Assembly: GCF_900109035.1 (NCBI RefSeq)
Contig: NZ_FNYD01000007.1
Coordinates: 186,001 to 250,000 of the forward strand
DNA from: Cribrihabitans marinus
Lineage (GTDB): Bacteria > Pseudomonadota > Alphaproteobacteria > Rhodobacterales > Rhodobacteraceae
DNA: 64,000 bases
Direction of reading: 5' to 3'
The notes under the pieces were generated by a model that was not told the DNA's origin, made no database searches, and saw only the letters and a program-made list of their open reading frames with translations. The position numbers were made by a program, and so were the translations under genes. Shown in pieces: positions 1 to 8,069 of this stretch (positions are counted from its first letter, which is position 1; each line of letters begins with the position of its first letter).

Positions 1-299
1 AGCTGCGCGGACGGGCAGGCATGGACGTTGACCGGGTCCACGACCGGATAGCCGCGCGCGGCCAACGCAGCGTCGAGAGCGTCTTCGCCGGGTCGGATCA
101 TGAAGATTCTCGGCTGGCCCATGTCCCGCATCGCCGCCTCGGCGGCATCGATATCGGCCTCGGTGAACGGACCTTCGGCGCTGGCGGCCGAGACCCGCTG
201 TCCGCCGCCCCGCCCCTCGCGCAGGCGGAAGGGCCCCGCGCGGGTGATGCGCGCGGCAGGCCAGGTGCCGTCGATGACCGCGAACCAGTCGGTGTTCAC
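1..299 (-). CDS. GNAT-family acetyltransferase, N-terminal part (runs off window)
   Basis: An open frame runs on the minus strand from a GTG at 299 to the window edge (99 codons seen). The start is chosen because its GTG overlaps the TGA stop of the upstream CinA-like gene (GTGA), as at several other junctions here. The visible peptide begins VNTDWFAVIDGTWPAARI and continues as a mixed alpha/beta protein with an ITRAGPFRLREG segment and an AAEAAMRDMGQPRIFMIRPG segment. This resembles the N-terminal part of roseobacterial GNAT N-acetyltransferases encoded beside CinA-like proteins. The acetyl-CoA-binding motif would lie beyond the edge, so the family call is inference. Substrate unknown. It is co-transcribed with the CinA-like gene. 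Confidence 0.6.
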   Translation of the reverse strand, partial: MNTDWFAVIDGTWPAARITRAGPFRLREGRGGGQRVSAASAEGPFTEADIDAAEAAMRDMGQPRIFMIRPGEDALDAALAARGYPVVDPVNVHACPSAQ

Positions 300-1018
300 A
301 AGCCCAGCTCGCCGGCCAGCCGCGTCACCGCCGCGTCGATGCGCCCGCCATCGGTGCCGCGCACGACCACGTTGGCCCCGAAGGCGCCGTTGACCTGGAA
401 CGGGTAGCAGCCGATGGACAGGTCGGCGAAATCCGCGGCCAGCTGCGACAGGACCGCCGCGATGTCCCCCTCGCCACGGTTCACCCTCAGCGTCTGCGAC
501 AGCAGCGGCGCGCCGCCGGTCAGGGTCGGCACGACGCTGGCCACCATCGCCTGGAATACCAGCGGCACGCCGGCCATCACGTGCACGTTGCCCAGGGTGA
601 AGCCCGGCGCGGTCGAGACCGGGTTGTCGATCAGCCGCGCGCCGTCGGGGATCCGCGCCATGCGCAGCCGCGCCGGGTTCAGCTCCAGACCCGTGCTTTC
701 GTAGTGCCGTTCCAACAGCGCCCGGGCATCGTCGCGCACGTCGATGCCGACGCCAAAGGCCCGCGCGATGCAATCGGCGGTGATGTCGTCATGGGTCGGC
801 CCGATGCCGCCGCTGGTGAACACGTGGTCATAGGCGTCCGACAGTGCCTTGACCGCCGCCACGATGGCGTCGGCCTCGTCGCTGACCACGCGCACTTCCT
901 TGAGGTCGACGCCCTGCTTGGTCAGTTCGCCGGCCAGGTGGTGCATGTTGGCGTCGCGGGTGCGGCCCGACAGGATCTCGTCGCCGATCACCAGCATCGC
1001 GGCGGTTGGGTTGGTCAT
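296..1018 (-). CDS. CinA-like MoaB/MogA-fold molybdopterin-binding protein
   Basis: 240 residues, the length of the stand-alone MoaB/MogA-like domain (COG1058), without the C-terminal nicotinamide-nucleotide deamidase domain of full-length CinA (about 410 residues). Visible motifs are GDEILSG (residues 12-18) near the N terminus and SGGIGPTHDD (69-78), the phosphate/pterin-binding loop of this fold. Family members are cytoplasmic and annotated as competence/damage-inducible or molybdopterin-binding; the exact reaction of the one-domain form is not established. It is divergent from sfsA with 47 nt between the two starts, and its TGA overlaps the GTG of the next GNAT gene, indicating an operon. 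Confidence 0.85.
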   Translation of the reverse strand: MTNPTAAMLVIGDEILSGRTRDANMHHLAGELTKQGVDLKEVRVVSDEADAIVAAVKALSDAYDHVFTSGGIGPTHDDITADCIARAFGVGIDVRDDARALLERHYESTGLELNPARLRMARIPDGARLIDNPVSTAPGFTLGNVHVMAGVPLVFQAMVASVVPTLTGGAPLLSQTLRVNRGEGDIAAVLSQLAADFADLSIGCYPFQVNGAFGANVVVRGTDGGRIDAAVTRLAGELGL

Positions 1019-1065
1019 GGCTGCCTCGCTTGATCGCCCTTTACGGCAGGTATAGGCCTGTGCCC

Positions 1066-1803
1066 ATGCGCTTTCAAACCCCCCTTGTTCCCGCCACGCT
1101 GATCCGCCGCTACAAGCGCTTCCTGGCCGACTGCCGGTTGGCGGACGGGCGCGAGGTCACGGCCCATTGCGCCAATCCCGGCTCGATGCTGGGCCTCGCG
1201 GACCCCGGCGCGCGGATCTGGCTGGAACCCAATGACGACCCGAAGAAGAAGCTGAAATTCGGCTGGCGGCTGGTTGAGCATGACAACGGGCATTTCACCG
1301 GGGTCGATACCTCGGTTCCGAACCGGGCGCTGAGGGCCGCGCTGGAGGCCCGGGCGATCCCCGAACTGGCGCAATACGGTACGGTGCGGCCCGAGGTGAA
1401 ATACGGACAGGCCAGCCGCGTCGATTTCCTGCTCGGCCAGGACGGGGCGCCGGACGCCTATGTCGAGGTCAAAAGCGTCACCCTGTCGCGCGCGCCCGGG
1501 CTGGCCGAGTTTCCCGACAGCGTGACCGCCCGCGGGGCGCGGCACCTGGGCGACCTGGCGGCGATGGCCACGCAGGGGCACCGGGCCGTGATGCTCTACC
1601 TGGTACAGCGCACCGATTGCGTCCGCTTCGCCGTGGCCGCGGATATCGACCCGACTTATGCCCGGGCCTGCGCCGCGGCGCATGCCGCCGGTGTCGAAAC
1701 CCTGGTCTACACCACGCGCATTTCGCCCGAAGCCATTGAAATCGGGCCTCCGATCGACCATGTGGACAGCCTGCCTCTGGCCCTTTCCGCGCAGGCGGAT
1801 TAA
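1066..1803 (+). CDS. sfsA: SfsA, DNA/RNA nuclease (sugar fermentation stimulation protein)
   Basis: 245 residues from the ATG at 1066, close to the family norm of about 235; an in-frame GTG further upstream would add 20 residues that do not look conserved. SfsA has an N-terminal OB-like nucleic-acid-binding domain and a C-terminal PD-(D/E)xK nuclease domain. Candidate catalytic residues are E110, D120, E134 and K136 (SRVDFLL and VEVKSVTL segments). The FGWRLVEHDNG and GVDTSVPN segments are typical of SfsA. The historical link to maltose-gene activation in E. coli is unlikely to define its role here. It is followed closely by map on the same strand. Confidence 0.92.
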   Translation: MRFQTPLVPATLIRRYKRFLADCRLADGREVTAHCANPGSMLGLADPGARIWLEPNDDPKKKLKFGWRLVEHDNGHFTGVDTSVPNRALRAALEARAIPELAQYGTVRPEVKYGQASRVDFLLGQDGAPDAYVEVKSVTLSRAPGLAEFPDSVTARGARHLGDLAAMATQGHRAVMLYLVQRTDCVRFAVAADIDPTYARACAAAHAAGVETLVYTTRISPEAIEIGPPIDHVDSLPLALSAQAD

Positions 1804-1841
1804 AACAGGTGTCGAGACAAGACCGACGGAGCCCCACCCTG

Positions 1842-2654
1842 ATGAAAGAACATCGCGGCCGTCTGACCCGTGACGGCATCCGCATACACGAAAAGGCCGA
1901 CTTCGCCGGGATGCACGCGGCGGGGGATCTGGCCGCGCGGATCCTGGACGACATCGCCGCGCATGTGTTTCCGGGCCAGACCACCGGCGAGATCGACCGG
2001 CAGATCACCGCGATGGTCGAGGCCGCCGGCGCGACCTCGGCCACCATCGGCTACAAGGGGTATCAGCACGCCAGCTGCATCTCGGTCAACCACGTGGTCT
2101 GCCACGGCATTCCCGGCGACAAGAAGCTCAAGGACGGCGACATCCTGAATATCGACGTCACCGTGGTCGTCGATGGCTGGTATGGCGACACCAGCCGGAT
2201 GTATGTCGCGGGCAAGCTGCCGCGCAAGGCCGAGCGGTTGATCCAGGTGACCCATGACGCACTGTTCAAGGGGATCGAGGCGGTCCGCCCCGGCAACACC
2301 TTCGGCGACATCGGCCACGCCATCCAGACCTATGTCGAGGCGCACCGGATGAGCGTTGTACGCGATTTCTGCGGTCACGGGCTGGGCCGGGTGTTCCACG
2401 CACCGCCCAACGTTCTGCATTACGGCCGCCCCGGCGCGGGCGCGGTTCTGGAAGAGGGCATGTTCTTCACCATCGAGCCGATGGTGAACCTGGGCCGACC
2501 CGAGACCAAGACCCTGGCCGACGACTGGACGGCCGTGACCCGCGACAAGTCGCTGTCGGCGCAGTTCGAGCATTCGGTGGGCGTGACGGCGGACGGGGTC
2601 GAGATCTTCACCCTGTCGCCGGCCGGCAAGTTCCACCCGACCTACGAGGCCTGA
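1842..2654 (+). CDS. map: Methionine aminopeptidase, type I
   Basis: Removes the N-terminal methionine from nascent proteins in the cytosol. The ATG at 1842 is preferred (270 residues, GGAG about 9 nt upstream); a GTG at 1809 would add 11 residues. All five metal ligands of the M24 family are visible: D105 (NIDVT), D116 (GDTSRM), H179 (GHGLGR), E212 (FTIEPM) and E243 (FEHSVGVT). The length fits type I enzymes that lack the N-terminal zinc extension. It probably forms a small transcription unit with sfsA. Its last 13 nt overlap the end of a small convergent gene. Confidence 0.95.
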   Translation: MKEHRGRLTRDGIRIHEKADFAGMHAAGDLAARILDDIAAHVFPGQTTGEIDRQITAMVEAAGATSATIGYKGYQHASCISVNHVVCHGIPGDKKLKDGDILNIDVTVVVDGWYGDTSRMYVAGKLPRKAERLIQVTHDALFKGIEAVRPGNTFGDIGHAIQTYVEAHRMSVVRDFCGHGLGRVFHAPPNVLHYGRPGAGAVLEEGMFFTIEPMVNLGRPETKTLADDWTAVTRDKSLSAQFEHSVGVTADGVEIFTLSPAGKFHPTYEA

Positions 2655-2824
2655 TCGCCGTCCTCCTCGGCCCGCAACAACGCCAGCAGCAGCGTTTCGT
2701 CGCGCCAGGGAATGACCGTGTCGTGAATGAAGACCGGTCCGCGCCGACGCGGCCGGGCCGTCTTTGCGTCGGTCCGCAGGGCCGGGGTCCGCGCCCACCA
2801 GGATGGGGTCATCGCGTGATCCAT
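2642..2824 (-). CDS. Small hypothetical protein (60 aa)
   Basis: A 60-residue frame starts 8 nt after the stop of the HAD phosphatase gene and ends (TAG) inside the 3' end of convergent map. The product begins MDHAMTPSWWARTP, has an arginine-rich middle and an amphipathic acidic C terminus (LLLALLRAEEDGDQAS). No strong ribosome-binding site precedes either ATG (2824 or 2812), so translation may depend on coupling to the upstream gene. I recognise no family. It is retained because it fills the only gap in the block and its hydrophobicity pattern looks protein-like. Confidence 0.4.
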   Translation of the reverse strand: MDHAMTPSWWARTPALRTDAKTARPRRRGPVFIHDTVIPWRDETLLLALLRAEEDGDQAS

Positions 2825-2832
2825 CCCGCAGA

Positions 2833-3504
2833 CTAGGCCGGTTCCGCCGCCTCGGTCAATCCGGACAGGCCCAGCAGGCGGGGCACCGCGCGCATATCGG
2901 CAAAGACCTCGGCCCCGAGCTCGGCCAGCGCGACGCCGTTCCCGTGTGGCGCGTAGCCGAGGCAACGCATACCCGCCCGCCGCGCCGCCAGCACGCCGCT
3001 GCGGCTGTCCTCGATCACCACCGGCGCCTGCGCATCGAAATGCCGGGCGGCGGCCTGGAACAGGGCCGGGTCGGGCTTGCTGACCCCCAGCTCGTAGGCC
3101 GAGAAGATCGCGCCTTCGAACCGGTCCCACAGGCCGGTCTGCCCCAAGGTGATGCGCATCTTTTTAGGACTGCCGTTCGAGGCCACGCAAAAGGGCAGAT
3201 CCGCCCGGTCGGCAAGATCCAGCAGGGCATTTATGCCCGGCACCGCCTCGACCCCCTGCGCCAGCCGCGCATGGGTCTCGGCCCGGATCTCGTCCAGCCA
3301 CTCCTCCGGCAGGTTCGCACCCATGTCGCGTGCGATGTCGCGGACCCCGGCCATGGTTCCACCGACGAACAGCTCCATGCTGCGCGCAAGGTCAAGCTCC
3401 AGCCCGTAGCGTGCCAGGTTGTCCACCAGGCATTGGTTGGACGCCGGTTCGCTGTCCACCAGCACCCCGTCACAGTCGAAGATGATCAGGTCATGGGGTG
3501 TCAT
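2833..3504 (-). CDS. HAD-superfamily phosphatase (beta-phosphoglucomutase / Gph-like)
   Basis: 223 residues from an ATG that overlaps the rsmD stop (ATGA). HAD motif I is IFDCDGVLVD, with nucleophile D10 and D12; motif II is the VASNGSPKK region; motif III/IV is SKPDPALF then VVIEDSRSGVLAA. The helical cap between motifs I and II marks subclass I, which includes phosphoglycolate phosphatase and beta-phosphoglucomutase. Substrate cannot be read from sequence. The SNGSPKK segment resembles the YieH/6-phosphogluconate-phosphatase branch, but this is only a hint. It is the third gene of a minus-strand operon (reductase, rsmD, this gene). Confidence 0.88.
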   Translation of the reverse strand: MTPHDLIIFDCDGVLVDSEPASNQCLVDNLARYGLELDLARSMELFVGGTMAGVRDIARDMGANLPEEWLDEIRAETHARLAQGVEAVPGINALLDLADRADLPFCVASNGSPKKMRITLGQTGLWDRFEGAIFSAYELGVSKPDPALFQAAARHFDAQAPVVIEDSRSGVLAARRAGMRCLGYAPHGNGVALAELGAEVFADMRAVPRLLGLSGLTEAAEPA

Positions 3505-4058
3505 CGGGCCTCCCGCCGCAGCAGAGTGACATGGGTGTCGCCGTATCGCCGTGTGTCCTGCAGGGCAAATCCGGGCGGAGCCGGCATGGCGGCGTGCTCT
3601 TCCCAGACCACCAGGGCGCCGGCGGCCAGCCATCCGCCCGCCTCGGCCGCGAGCAGGGCCTTCTCGCCCAGGCCTTTGCCATAGGGCGGGTCGAGGAACA
3701 CCAGGTCGCAAGGTGTGCCAGGATTGGCCGGCAGTCGCGCGGCGTCGCGGCGGATCAGTTCGGTCCGCTCCGCACAGCCGGTCAGGGCGATGTTGCGCCG
3801 GATCAGGTCCTGCGCCACCCGCCCCTGATCGACAAAGGTGGCATGCGCCGCCCCACGCGACAGCGCCTCGAGCCCCAGCGCCCCGGTCCCGGCGAAGAGG
3901 TCCAGCACCGCCGCACCCTGAACCGCGTCCAGATGGGTCAGCACGCTGAACAGGCTTTCGCGCACCCGGTCCGAGGTCGGGCGCAGATGCCCCCCGGCAT
4001 CGCCCTTGCCGACCGAGGCCAGCGCGCGGCCCCGAAAGTCGCCGGCGATGATCCTCAC
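3501..4058 (-). CDS. rsmD: 16S rRNA (guanine(966)-N2)-methyltransferase
   Basis: 185 residues starting at GTG 4058, which overlaps the TGA of the upstream reductase (GTGA). RsmD methylates the exocyclic amine of G966 in 16S rRNA during 30S assembly. The SAM-binding motif is LDLFAGTGALG (52-62) and the N2-guanine methyltransferase motif is DPPY (123-126). The MRIIAGDFRGR N terminus and RPTSDRVRESLFSVL segment are diagnostic for the family. It overlaps its neighbours at both ends, so translation of the three genes is probably coupled. Confidence 0.95.
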   Translation of the reverse strand: MRIIAGDFRGRALASVGKGDAGGHLRPTSDRVRESLFSVLTHLDAVQGAAVLDLFAGTGALGLEALSRGAAHATFVDQGRVAQDLIRRNIALTGCAERTELIRRDAARLPANPGTPCDLVFLDPPYGKGLGEKALLAAEAGGWLAAGALVVWEEHAAMPAPPGFALQDTRRYGDTHVTLLRREAR

Positions 4059-5266
4059 GCTTTCAGCAGGGGTTTGAGATTGGCCTCGGGGTCGGCGACA
4101 ACCGCGGGGTCGGCGCTCTTGCCCGTCTCGATCAGCCGCTTGCCGACCATGTAGGCGCGCGGATCGTTCATCGCGTCCACCGCCACCAACTCGCCACCTC
4201 GATAGTACCAGAAGGACACCGTGTCGCCCTCGCCCTGCCGGGTGACGACCCGGTCATAGCCGGTGTTCAGCCCGGCGATCTGCAGCTTCACGTCATACTG
4301 ATCCGACCAGAACCACGGCTTTGCCACATACTCGATCCCGGCGCCCAGCATGTTCTGCGCCACCACCTCGGCCTGATCGATGGCGTTGGGCACGCTCTCC
4401 AACCGGATGCGGCCACCGCGATAGGGGAAGGAGGTGCAATCGCCCGCCGCCCAGATCGACGGGTCCGAGCTGCGGCCCTGCGCATCGGTGCGGATGCCGT
4501 TGTCGATCTCAAGCCCCGCTGCCTCGGCCAGCGCGGTGTCGGGCGCGATGCCCACGCCGACCACGACGAAATCCACCGCCAGGTCGGTGCCGTCGCTCAG
4601 CACCGCGCCGGTCACGCGGCCCGCCTCGCCGGTCAGGCGGTCCAGCCCGACACCTTCGCGGATCTCGACACCGTGGCGGTGATGCAGCGCGCGGAAATAG
4701 GCGCTGGTCTCGGGCGCGGCCACCCGCTGAAGGATTCGCTCGGCCATCTCGACCACGGTGACATGAACGCCGCGCTTGGCACAGACCGCGGCCGCCTCGA
4801 GACCGATATAGCCGCCGCCGACCACCAGCGCGTGGGCGCCTTCGCTGACGGCGGGTGCCATCGCGTCCACATCCGCCAGGTCGCGCACCACATGCACACC
4901 CTCCAGATCGCCGCCGATCGCCGCCGGCAGCCGGCGCGGCACCGATCCGGTGGTCAGCGCCAGCTGGTCATAGGCGATCACCTCGTCCGGCAGGGTCACG
5001 GTCTTTGCGTCCGGATCAATCGCCGTCACCCGCGTGCCCATCCGCAGATCGATGTCGTTCTCGGCATAGAAGCTCTCGGGTCGCAGGTAGAGCCGTTCGA
5101 CCTCCATCTCGCCCAGCAGATAGGCCTTGCTGAGCGGCGGGCGCTGATAGGGTGGCACCGGTTCGGCCCCGATCAGGGTGATCCGGCCCTGGAACCCGTC
5201 CTTGCGCAGCCGCGCAACCAGCGACGCACCGGCCTGCCCGGCCCCGATCACCACGATATGACTCAT
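4055..5266 (-). CDS. FAD-dependent NAD(P)H:ferredoxin/rubredoxin-type reductase
   Basis: 403 residues, length and layout of the rhodocoxin/putidaredoxin reductase family. The N-terminal FAD Rossmann motif is GAGQAG (8-13), a second nucleotide motif VVGGGYIGLE lies mid-protein, and WAAGDCTSFPY is the C-terminal FAD-contact motif. Such enzymes pass electrons from NAD(P)H to a [2Fe-2S] ferredoxin or rubredoxin serving a cytochrome P450 or dioxygenase. No ferredoxin or oxygenase gene is adjacent, so the partner is elsewhere. It is the first gene of an operon with rsmD and the phosphatase and diverges from the peroxiredoxin gene across 94 nt that should hold both promoters. Confidence 0.88.
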   Translation of the reverse strand: MSHIVVIGAGQAGASLVARLRKDGFQGRITLIGAEPVPPYQRPPLSKAYLLGEMEVERLYLRPESFYAENDIDLRMGTRVTAIDPDAKTVTLPDEVIAYDQLALTTGSVPRRLPAAIGGDLEGVHVVRDLADVDAMAPAVSEGAHALVVGGGYIGLEAAAVCAKRGVHVTVVEMAERILQRVAAPETSAYFRALHHRHGVEIREGVGLDRLTGEAGRVTGAVLSDGTDLAVDFVVVGVGIAPDTALAEAAGLEIDNGIRTDAQGRSSDPSIWAAGDCTSFPYRGGRIRLESVPNAIDQAEVVAQNMLGAGIEYVAKPWFWSDQYDVKLQIAGLNTGYDRVVTRQGEGDTVSFWYYRGGELVAVDAMNDPRAYMVGKRLIETGKSADPAVVADPEANLKPLLKA

Positions 5267-5360
5267 GTCCCCCGCACTCCCGAAACCGCTGGTCAGCTTG
5301 CGCCGACCAGCTATATGCCGGACAAGGGAGATCCGCAAATCCAACGAAAGGACGTGCAAC

Positions 5361-5846
5361 ATGATTTCGATCGGCGACCAACTTCCCGAGGCGAGCCTGA
5401 CCCGCATGGGCGACAACGGACCCGAACAGGTGAACCTGTCGGACAAGACCAAGGGGCGCAAGGTGGTGATCTTTGCCGTGCCCGGCGCCTTCACGCCGAC
5501 CTGCCATTCGGCGCATGTGCCCAGCTTCATCCGCACCCGCGACCAGTTCGACGCCAAGGGCGTCGAGGAGATCATCTGCGTCTCGGTCAACGATCCCTTC
5601 GTGATGAACGAATGGGGCAAGGCCACCGGCGCGGCAGAGGCCGGGCTGACCATGCTGGGCGATGCCGATTGCGGCTTTACCGACGCCATCGGGATGCGCT
5701 TCGACGCGCCGCCGGCCGGGCTTATCGCGAGGTCCAAGCGTTATGCGATGCTGGTCGAGGACAACAAGGTGACCGCGCTGCATCTCGAGGAGAACCCCGG
5801 CACCTGCGAGACCTCCGCGGGCGAGGCGCTGCTCGAGGCGATCTGA
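5361..5846 (+). CDS. Peroxiredoxin, Prx5-type (redoxin family)
   Basis: 161 residues; reduces hydrogen peroxide and alkyl hydroperoxides in the cytosol using a thiol donor. The peroxidatic cysteine is C48 in PGAFTPTCHSAHVP, the signature of the Prx5 subfamily. A second cysteine near the C terminus (GTCETSAGEALL) may resolve the disulfide. The ATG is preceded by GAAAGGACG. An alternative longer start at 5265 would overlap the divergent reductase start and lacks support. Divergence from an FAD reductase raises the possibility of shared redox regulation, but nothing in the sequence proves it. Confidence 0.93.
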   Translation: MISIGDQLPEASLTRMGDNGPEQVNLSDKTKGRKVVIFAVPGAFTPTCHSAHVPSFIRTRDQFDAKGVEEIICVSVNDPFVMNEWGKATGAAEAGLTMLGDADCGFTDAIGMRFDAPPAGLIARSKRYAMLVEDNKVTALHLEENPGTCETSAGEALLEAI

Positions 5847-5948
5847 ACCCGGCTCGGCGCGCATGGGGTCCGCGCCGGACCCCGTGCCGCCTTGATCCCG
5901 TATCCGGGGACGTATAGGGAATTTCCAGCGTGCAATGCGGAGGTTCCG

Positions 5949-6803
5949 ATGCAGGACGATCCCAAAACCCTGGTGTCCACCGGCTGGCTTGCTACCCATC
6001 TGAAGGATCCCGACCTGCGGATCCTGGACGGGTCGTGGTATCTGCCGCAGCAGGACCGGGACGCCCGGGCCGAATACGAGGCGGCCCACATTCCCGGCGC
6101 GCGCTTCTTCGACATCGACGAGATCTCGGATCATCGCTCGGACCTGCCGCATATGGTGCCGCCGGTCGAGAAGTTCATGTCGCGCATGCGGGCGATGGGC
6201 GTCGGAGACGGGCACCAGGTGGTGGTCTATGACGGCGCCGGGCTGATGTCCGCGGCGCGCGTCTGGTGGCTGTTCAAGCTGATGGGCCAGGACAACGTGG
6301 CCGTGCTGGACGGCGGATTTCCCAAGTGGCAGGCCGAAGGCCACCCCGTCGAGGACATGGAACCGATCATCCGCGACCGCCACATGACCGTGCGGCTGCA
6401 GAACCACCTGCTGCGCGACGTCACGCAGGTGGCGTCGGCCGCCAAGCTGGGCGATCACGAGATCATCGATGCCCGCGCCGCCGGCCGGTTCTCGGGCCGC
6501 GATCCCGAGCCGCGCGAGGGGTTGCGCAGCGGGCATATCCCGGGCTCCAGGAACCTGCCCTATGGCGCGCTGCTGAACGAGGACGGAACGATGAAATCGA
6601 CCGAAGAGTGCCGCGCGCTGTTCGAGGCCGCCGGCGTCGACCTGTCCAGGCCCGCGATCACCACCTGCGGATCCGGCATCACCGCCGCGATCCTGTCCCT
6701 GGCCCTGCACCGGCTGGGCAAGACCGACCACGCGCTTTATGACGGGTCCTGGGCCGAATGGGGCGCCTTCCCCACCCTGCCCGTCGCAACCGGAGACAGC
6801 TGA
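5949..6803 (+). CDS. sseA: 3-mercaptopyruvate sulfurtransferase (two-domain rhodanese)
   Basis: 284 residues with two rhodanese domains: an inactive N-terminal domain (IPGARFFDIDEISD segment) and a catalytic C-terminal domain. The active-site loop is CGSGITA with C240 as nucleophile; the CGSG(V/I)T loop distinguishes mercaptopyruvate sulfurtransferase from thiosulfate sulfurtransferase. It transfers sulfur from 3-mercaptopyruvate to thiols or cyanide. A GGAGG lies 6 nt before the ATG. The TGA overlaps the ATG of the aminotransferase gene by one base. Pairing with a transaminase makes sense because mercaptopyruvate arises by cysteine transamination. Confidence 0.93.
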   Translation: MQDDPKTLVSTGWLATHLKDPDLRILDGSWYLPQQDRDARAEYEAAHIPGARFFDIDEISDHRSDLPHMVPPVEKFMSRMRAMGVGDGHQVVVYDGAGLMSAARVWWLFKLMGQDNVAVLDGGFPKWQAEGHPVEDMEPIIRDRHMTVRLQNHLLRDVTQVASAAKLGDHEIIDARAAGRFSGRDPEPREGLRSGHIPGSRNLPYGALLNEDGTMKSTEECRALFEAAGVDLSRPAITTCGSGITAAILSLALHRLGKTDHALYDGSWAEWGAFPTLPVATGDS

Positions 6804-7987
6804 TGTTCGAAAGCCTCAAGTCCCAGCCCGCCGACAAGATCCTGGCCCTCATGCAGATGTATCGCGACGACCCGCGCGAGCAGAAGATCGACCTGGGCGT
6901 GGGCGTCTACAAGAACGCCGAGGGCGTCACTCCCGTGATGCGCGCCGTCAAGGCCGCCGAGAAGCGCATCTGGGAAGACCAGCAGACCAAGGCCTATACC
7001 GGGCTGGCCGGAGACCCGGCCTATGCCGACGCGATGATCGGACTGATCCTGGGCGAGGCGGTTCCGCGCGACCGGATCGCCGCGGTGGCCACTCCCGGCG
7101 GCACCGGCGCCTGCCGGCAGGCCTTCGAGCTGATCCGCATGGCCAACCCGGACGCGCGCGTCTTTGTCTCGGACCCGACCTGGCCCAACCACACGTCGAT
7201 CCTGAACTACCTGGGAATCGAGACCGTCGCCTATCGCTATTTCGACGATGAGACGCGCGGCGTCGATTTCGGCGGCATGATCGAAGATCTGAAACAGGCC
7301 CGCGCCGGCGACGTGGTGCTGCTGCATGGCTGTTGCCACAATCCGACCGGCGCCAATCTGAACATGGTCGAGTGGCAGGCGGTGGTTGATCTGATCAACG
7401 AACGCGGGCTGATCGCGATGATCGACATCGCCTATCAGGGGTTCGGCGACGGGCTGGACGCGGATGCCGCCGCGACCCGGCTGGTGGCCGGCTCGGTCAA
7501 GGAATGCCTGATCGCGGCCAGCTGTTCCAAGAATTTCGGGGTCTACCGCGAACGTACCGGTCTGCTGATGGCGGTCAGCGCCGATGCGGCGCAGACGGAT
7601 CTGAACCAGAAGACGCTGGCATTTCTCAATCGCCAGAACTACTCGTTCCCGCCCGATCACGGGGCGCGGGTGGTCACCACGATCCTGACCGACGACGCGC
7701 TACGCGCGGACTGGGCGGCCGAGTTGGAGGAGGTGCGCAAGTCGATGCTGGGCCTGCGCCAGCAGCTGGCCGACGAGCTCCAGCGGCTGACCGGGTCCGA
7801 CCGGTTCGGCTTCATCGCGCAGCACCGCGGCATGTTCTCGCGCCTGGGCACCACGCCGGAGCTGGTCGAGAAGATGCGCACCGAGCACGGCATCTACATG
7901 GTCGGCGACAGCCGCATGAACATCGCCGGGCTGAACGCGCGTACCGTGCCGATCCTGGCGCAGGCCATCGTCGACGTGGGCGTCTGA
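6803..7987 (+). CDS. tyrB: Aromatic / aspartate aminotransferase, class I
   Basis: 394 residues, a PLP-dependent fold-type I aminotransferase of the AspC/TyrB branch. The Schiff-base lysine is K243 in ASCSKNFGVYRERTG, and HNPTGANL is the conserved PLP-ring segment. The VGVYKNAEGVTPVM N-terminal region is characteristic of the branch. Likely substrates are aspartate, tyrosine, phenylalanine and possibly cysteine; these cannot be told apart by eye, so the symbol follows the usual annotation in related bacteria. It is translationally coupled to sseA (TGATG). A strong hairpin terminator follows. Confidence 0.88.
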   Translation: MFESLKSQPADKILALMQMYRDDPREQKIDLGVGVYKNAEGVTPVMRAVKAAEKRIWEDQQTKAYTGLAGDPAYADAMIGLILGEAVPRDRIAAVATPGGTGACRQAFELIRMANPDARVFVSDPTWPNHTSILNYLGIETVAYRYFDDETRGVDFGGMIEDLKQARAGDVVLLHGCCHNPTGANLNMVEWQAVVDLINERGLIAMIDIAYQGFGDGLDADAAATRLVAGSVKECLIAASCSKNFGVYRERTGLLMAVSADAAQTDLNQKTLAFLNRQNYSFPPDHGARVVTTILTDDALRADWAAELEEVRKSMLGLRQQLADELQRLTGSDRFGFIAQHRGMFSRLGTTPELVEKMRTEHGIYMVGDSRMNIAGLNARTVPILAQAIVDVGV

Positions 7988-8021
7988 TCCCGAACCGGAA
8001 GAATGAAGAACCGCGGACGCG

Positions 8022-8048
8022 AAAAACCCGGGCCTGGGCCCGGGTTTT
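8022..8048. terminator. Bidirectional intrinsic terminator between aminotransferase and amtB
   Basis: A near-perfect dyad has CCCGGG-containing arms flanked by AAAA on the left and TTTT on the right (AAAACCCGGGCC, then GGCCCGGGTTTT). It lies between two convergent genes and has a U-tract in either direction, so it can end both the sseA-tyrB and glnK-amtB transcripts. Confidence 0.9.
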
Positions 8049-8069
8049 CCGTCTCAACCGGTATGGGCC

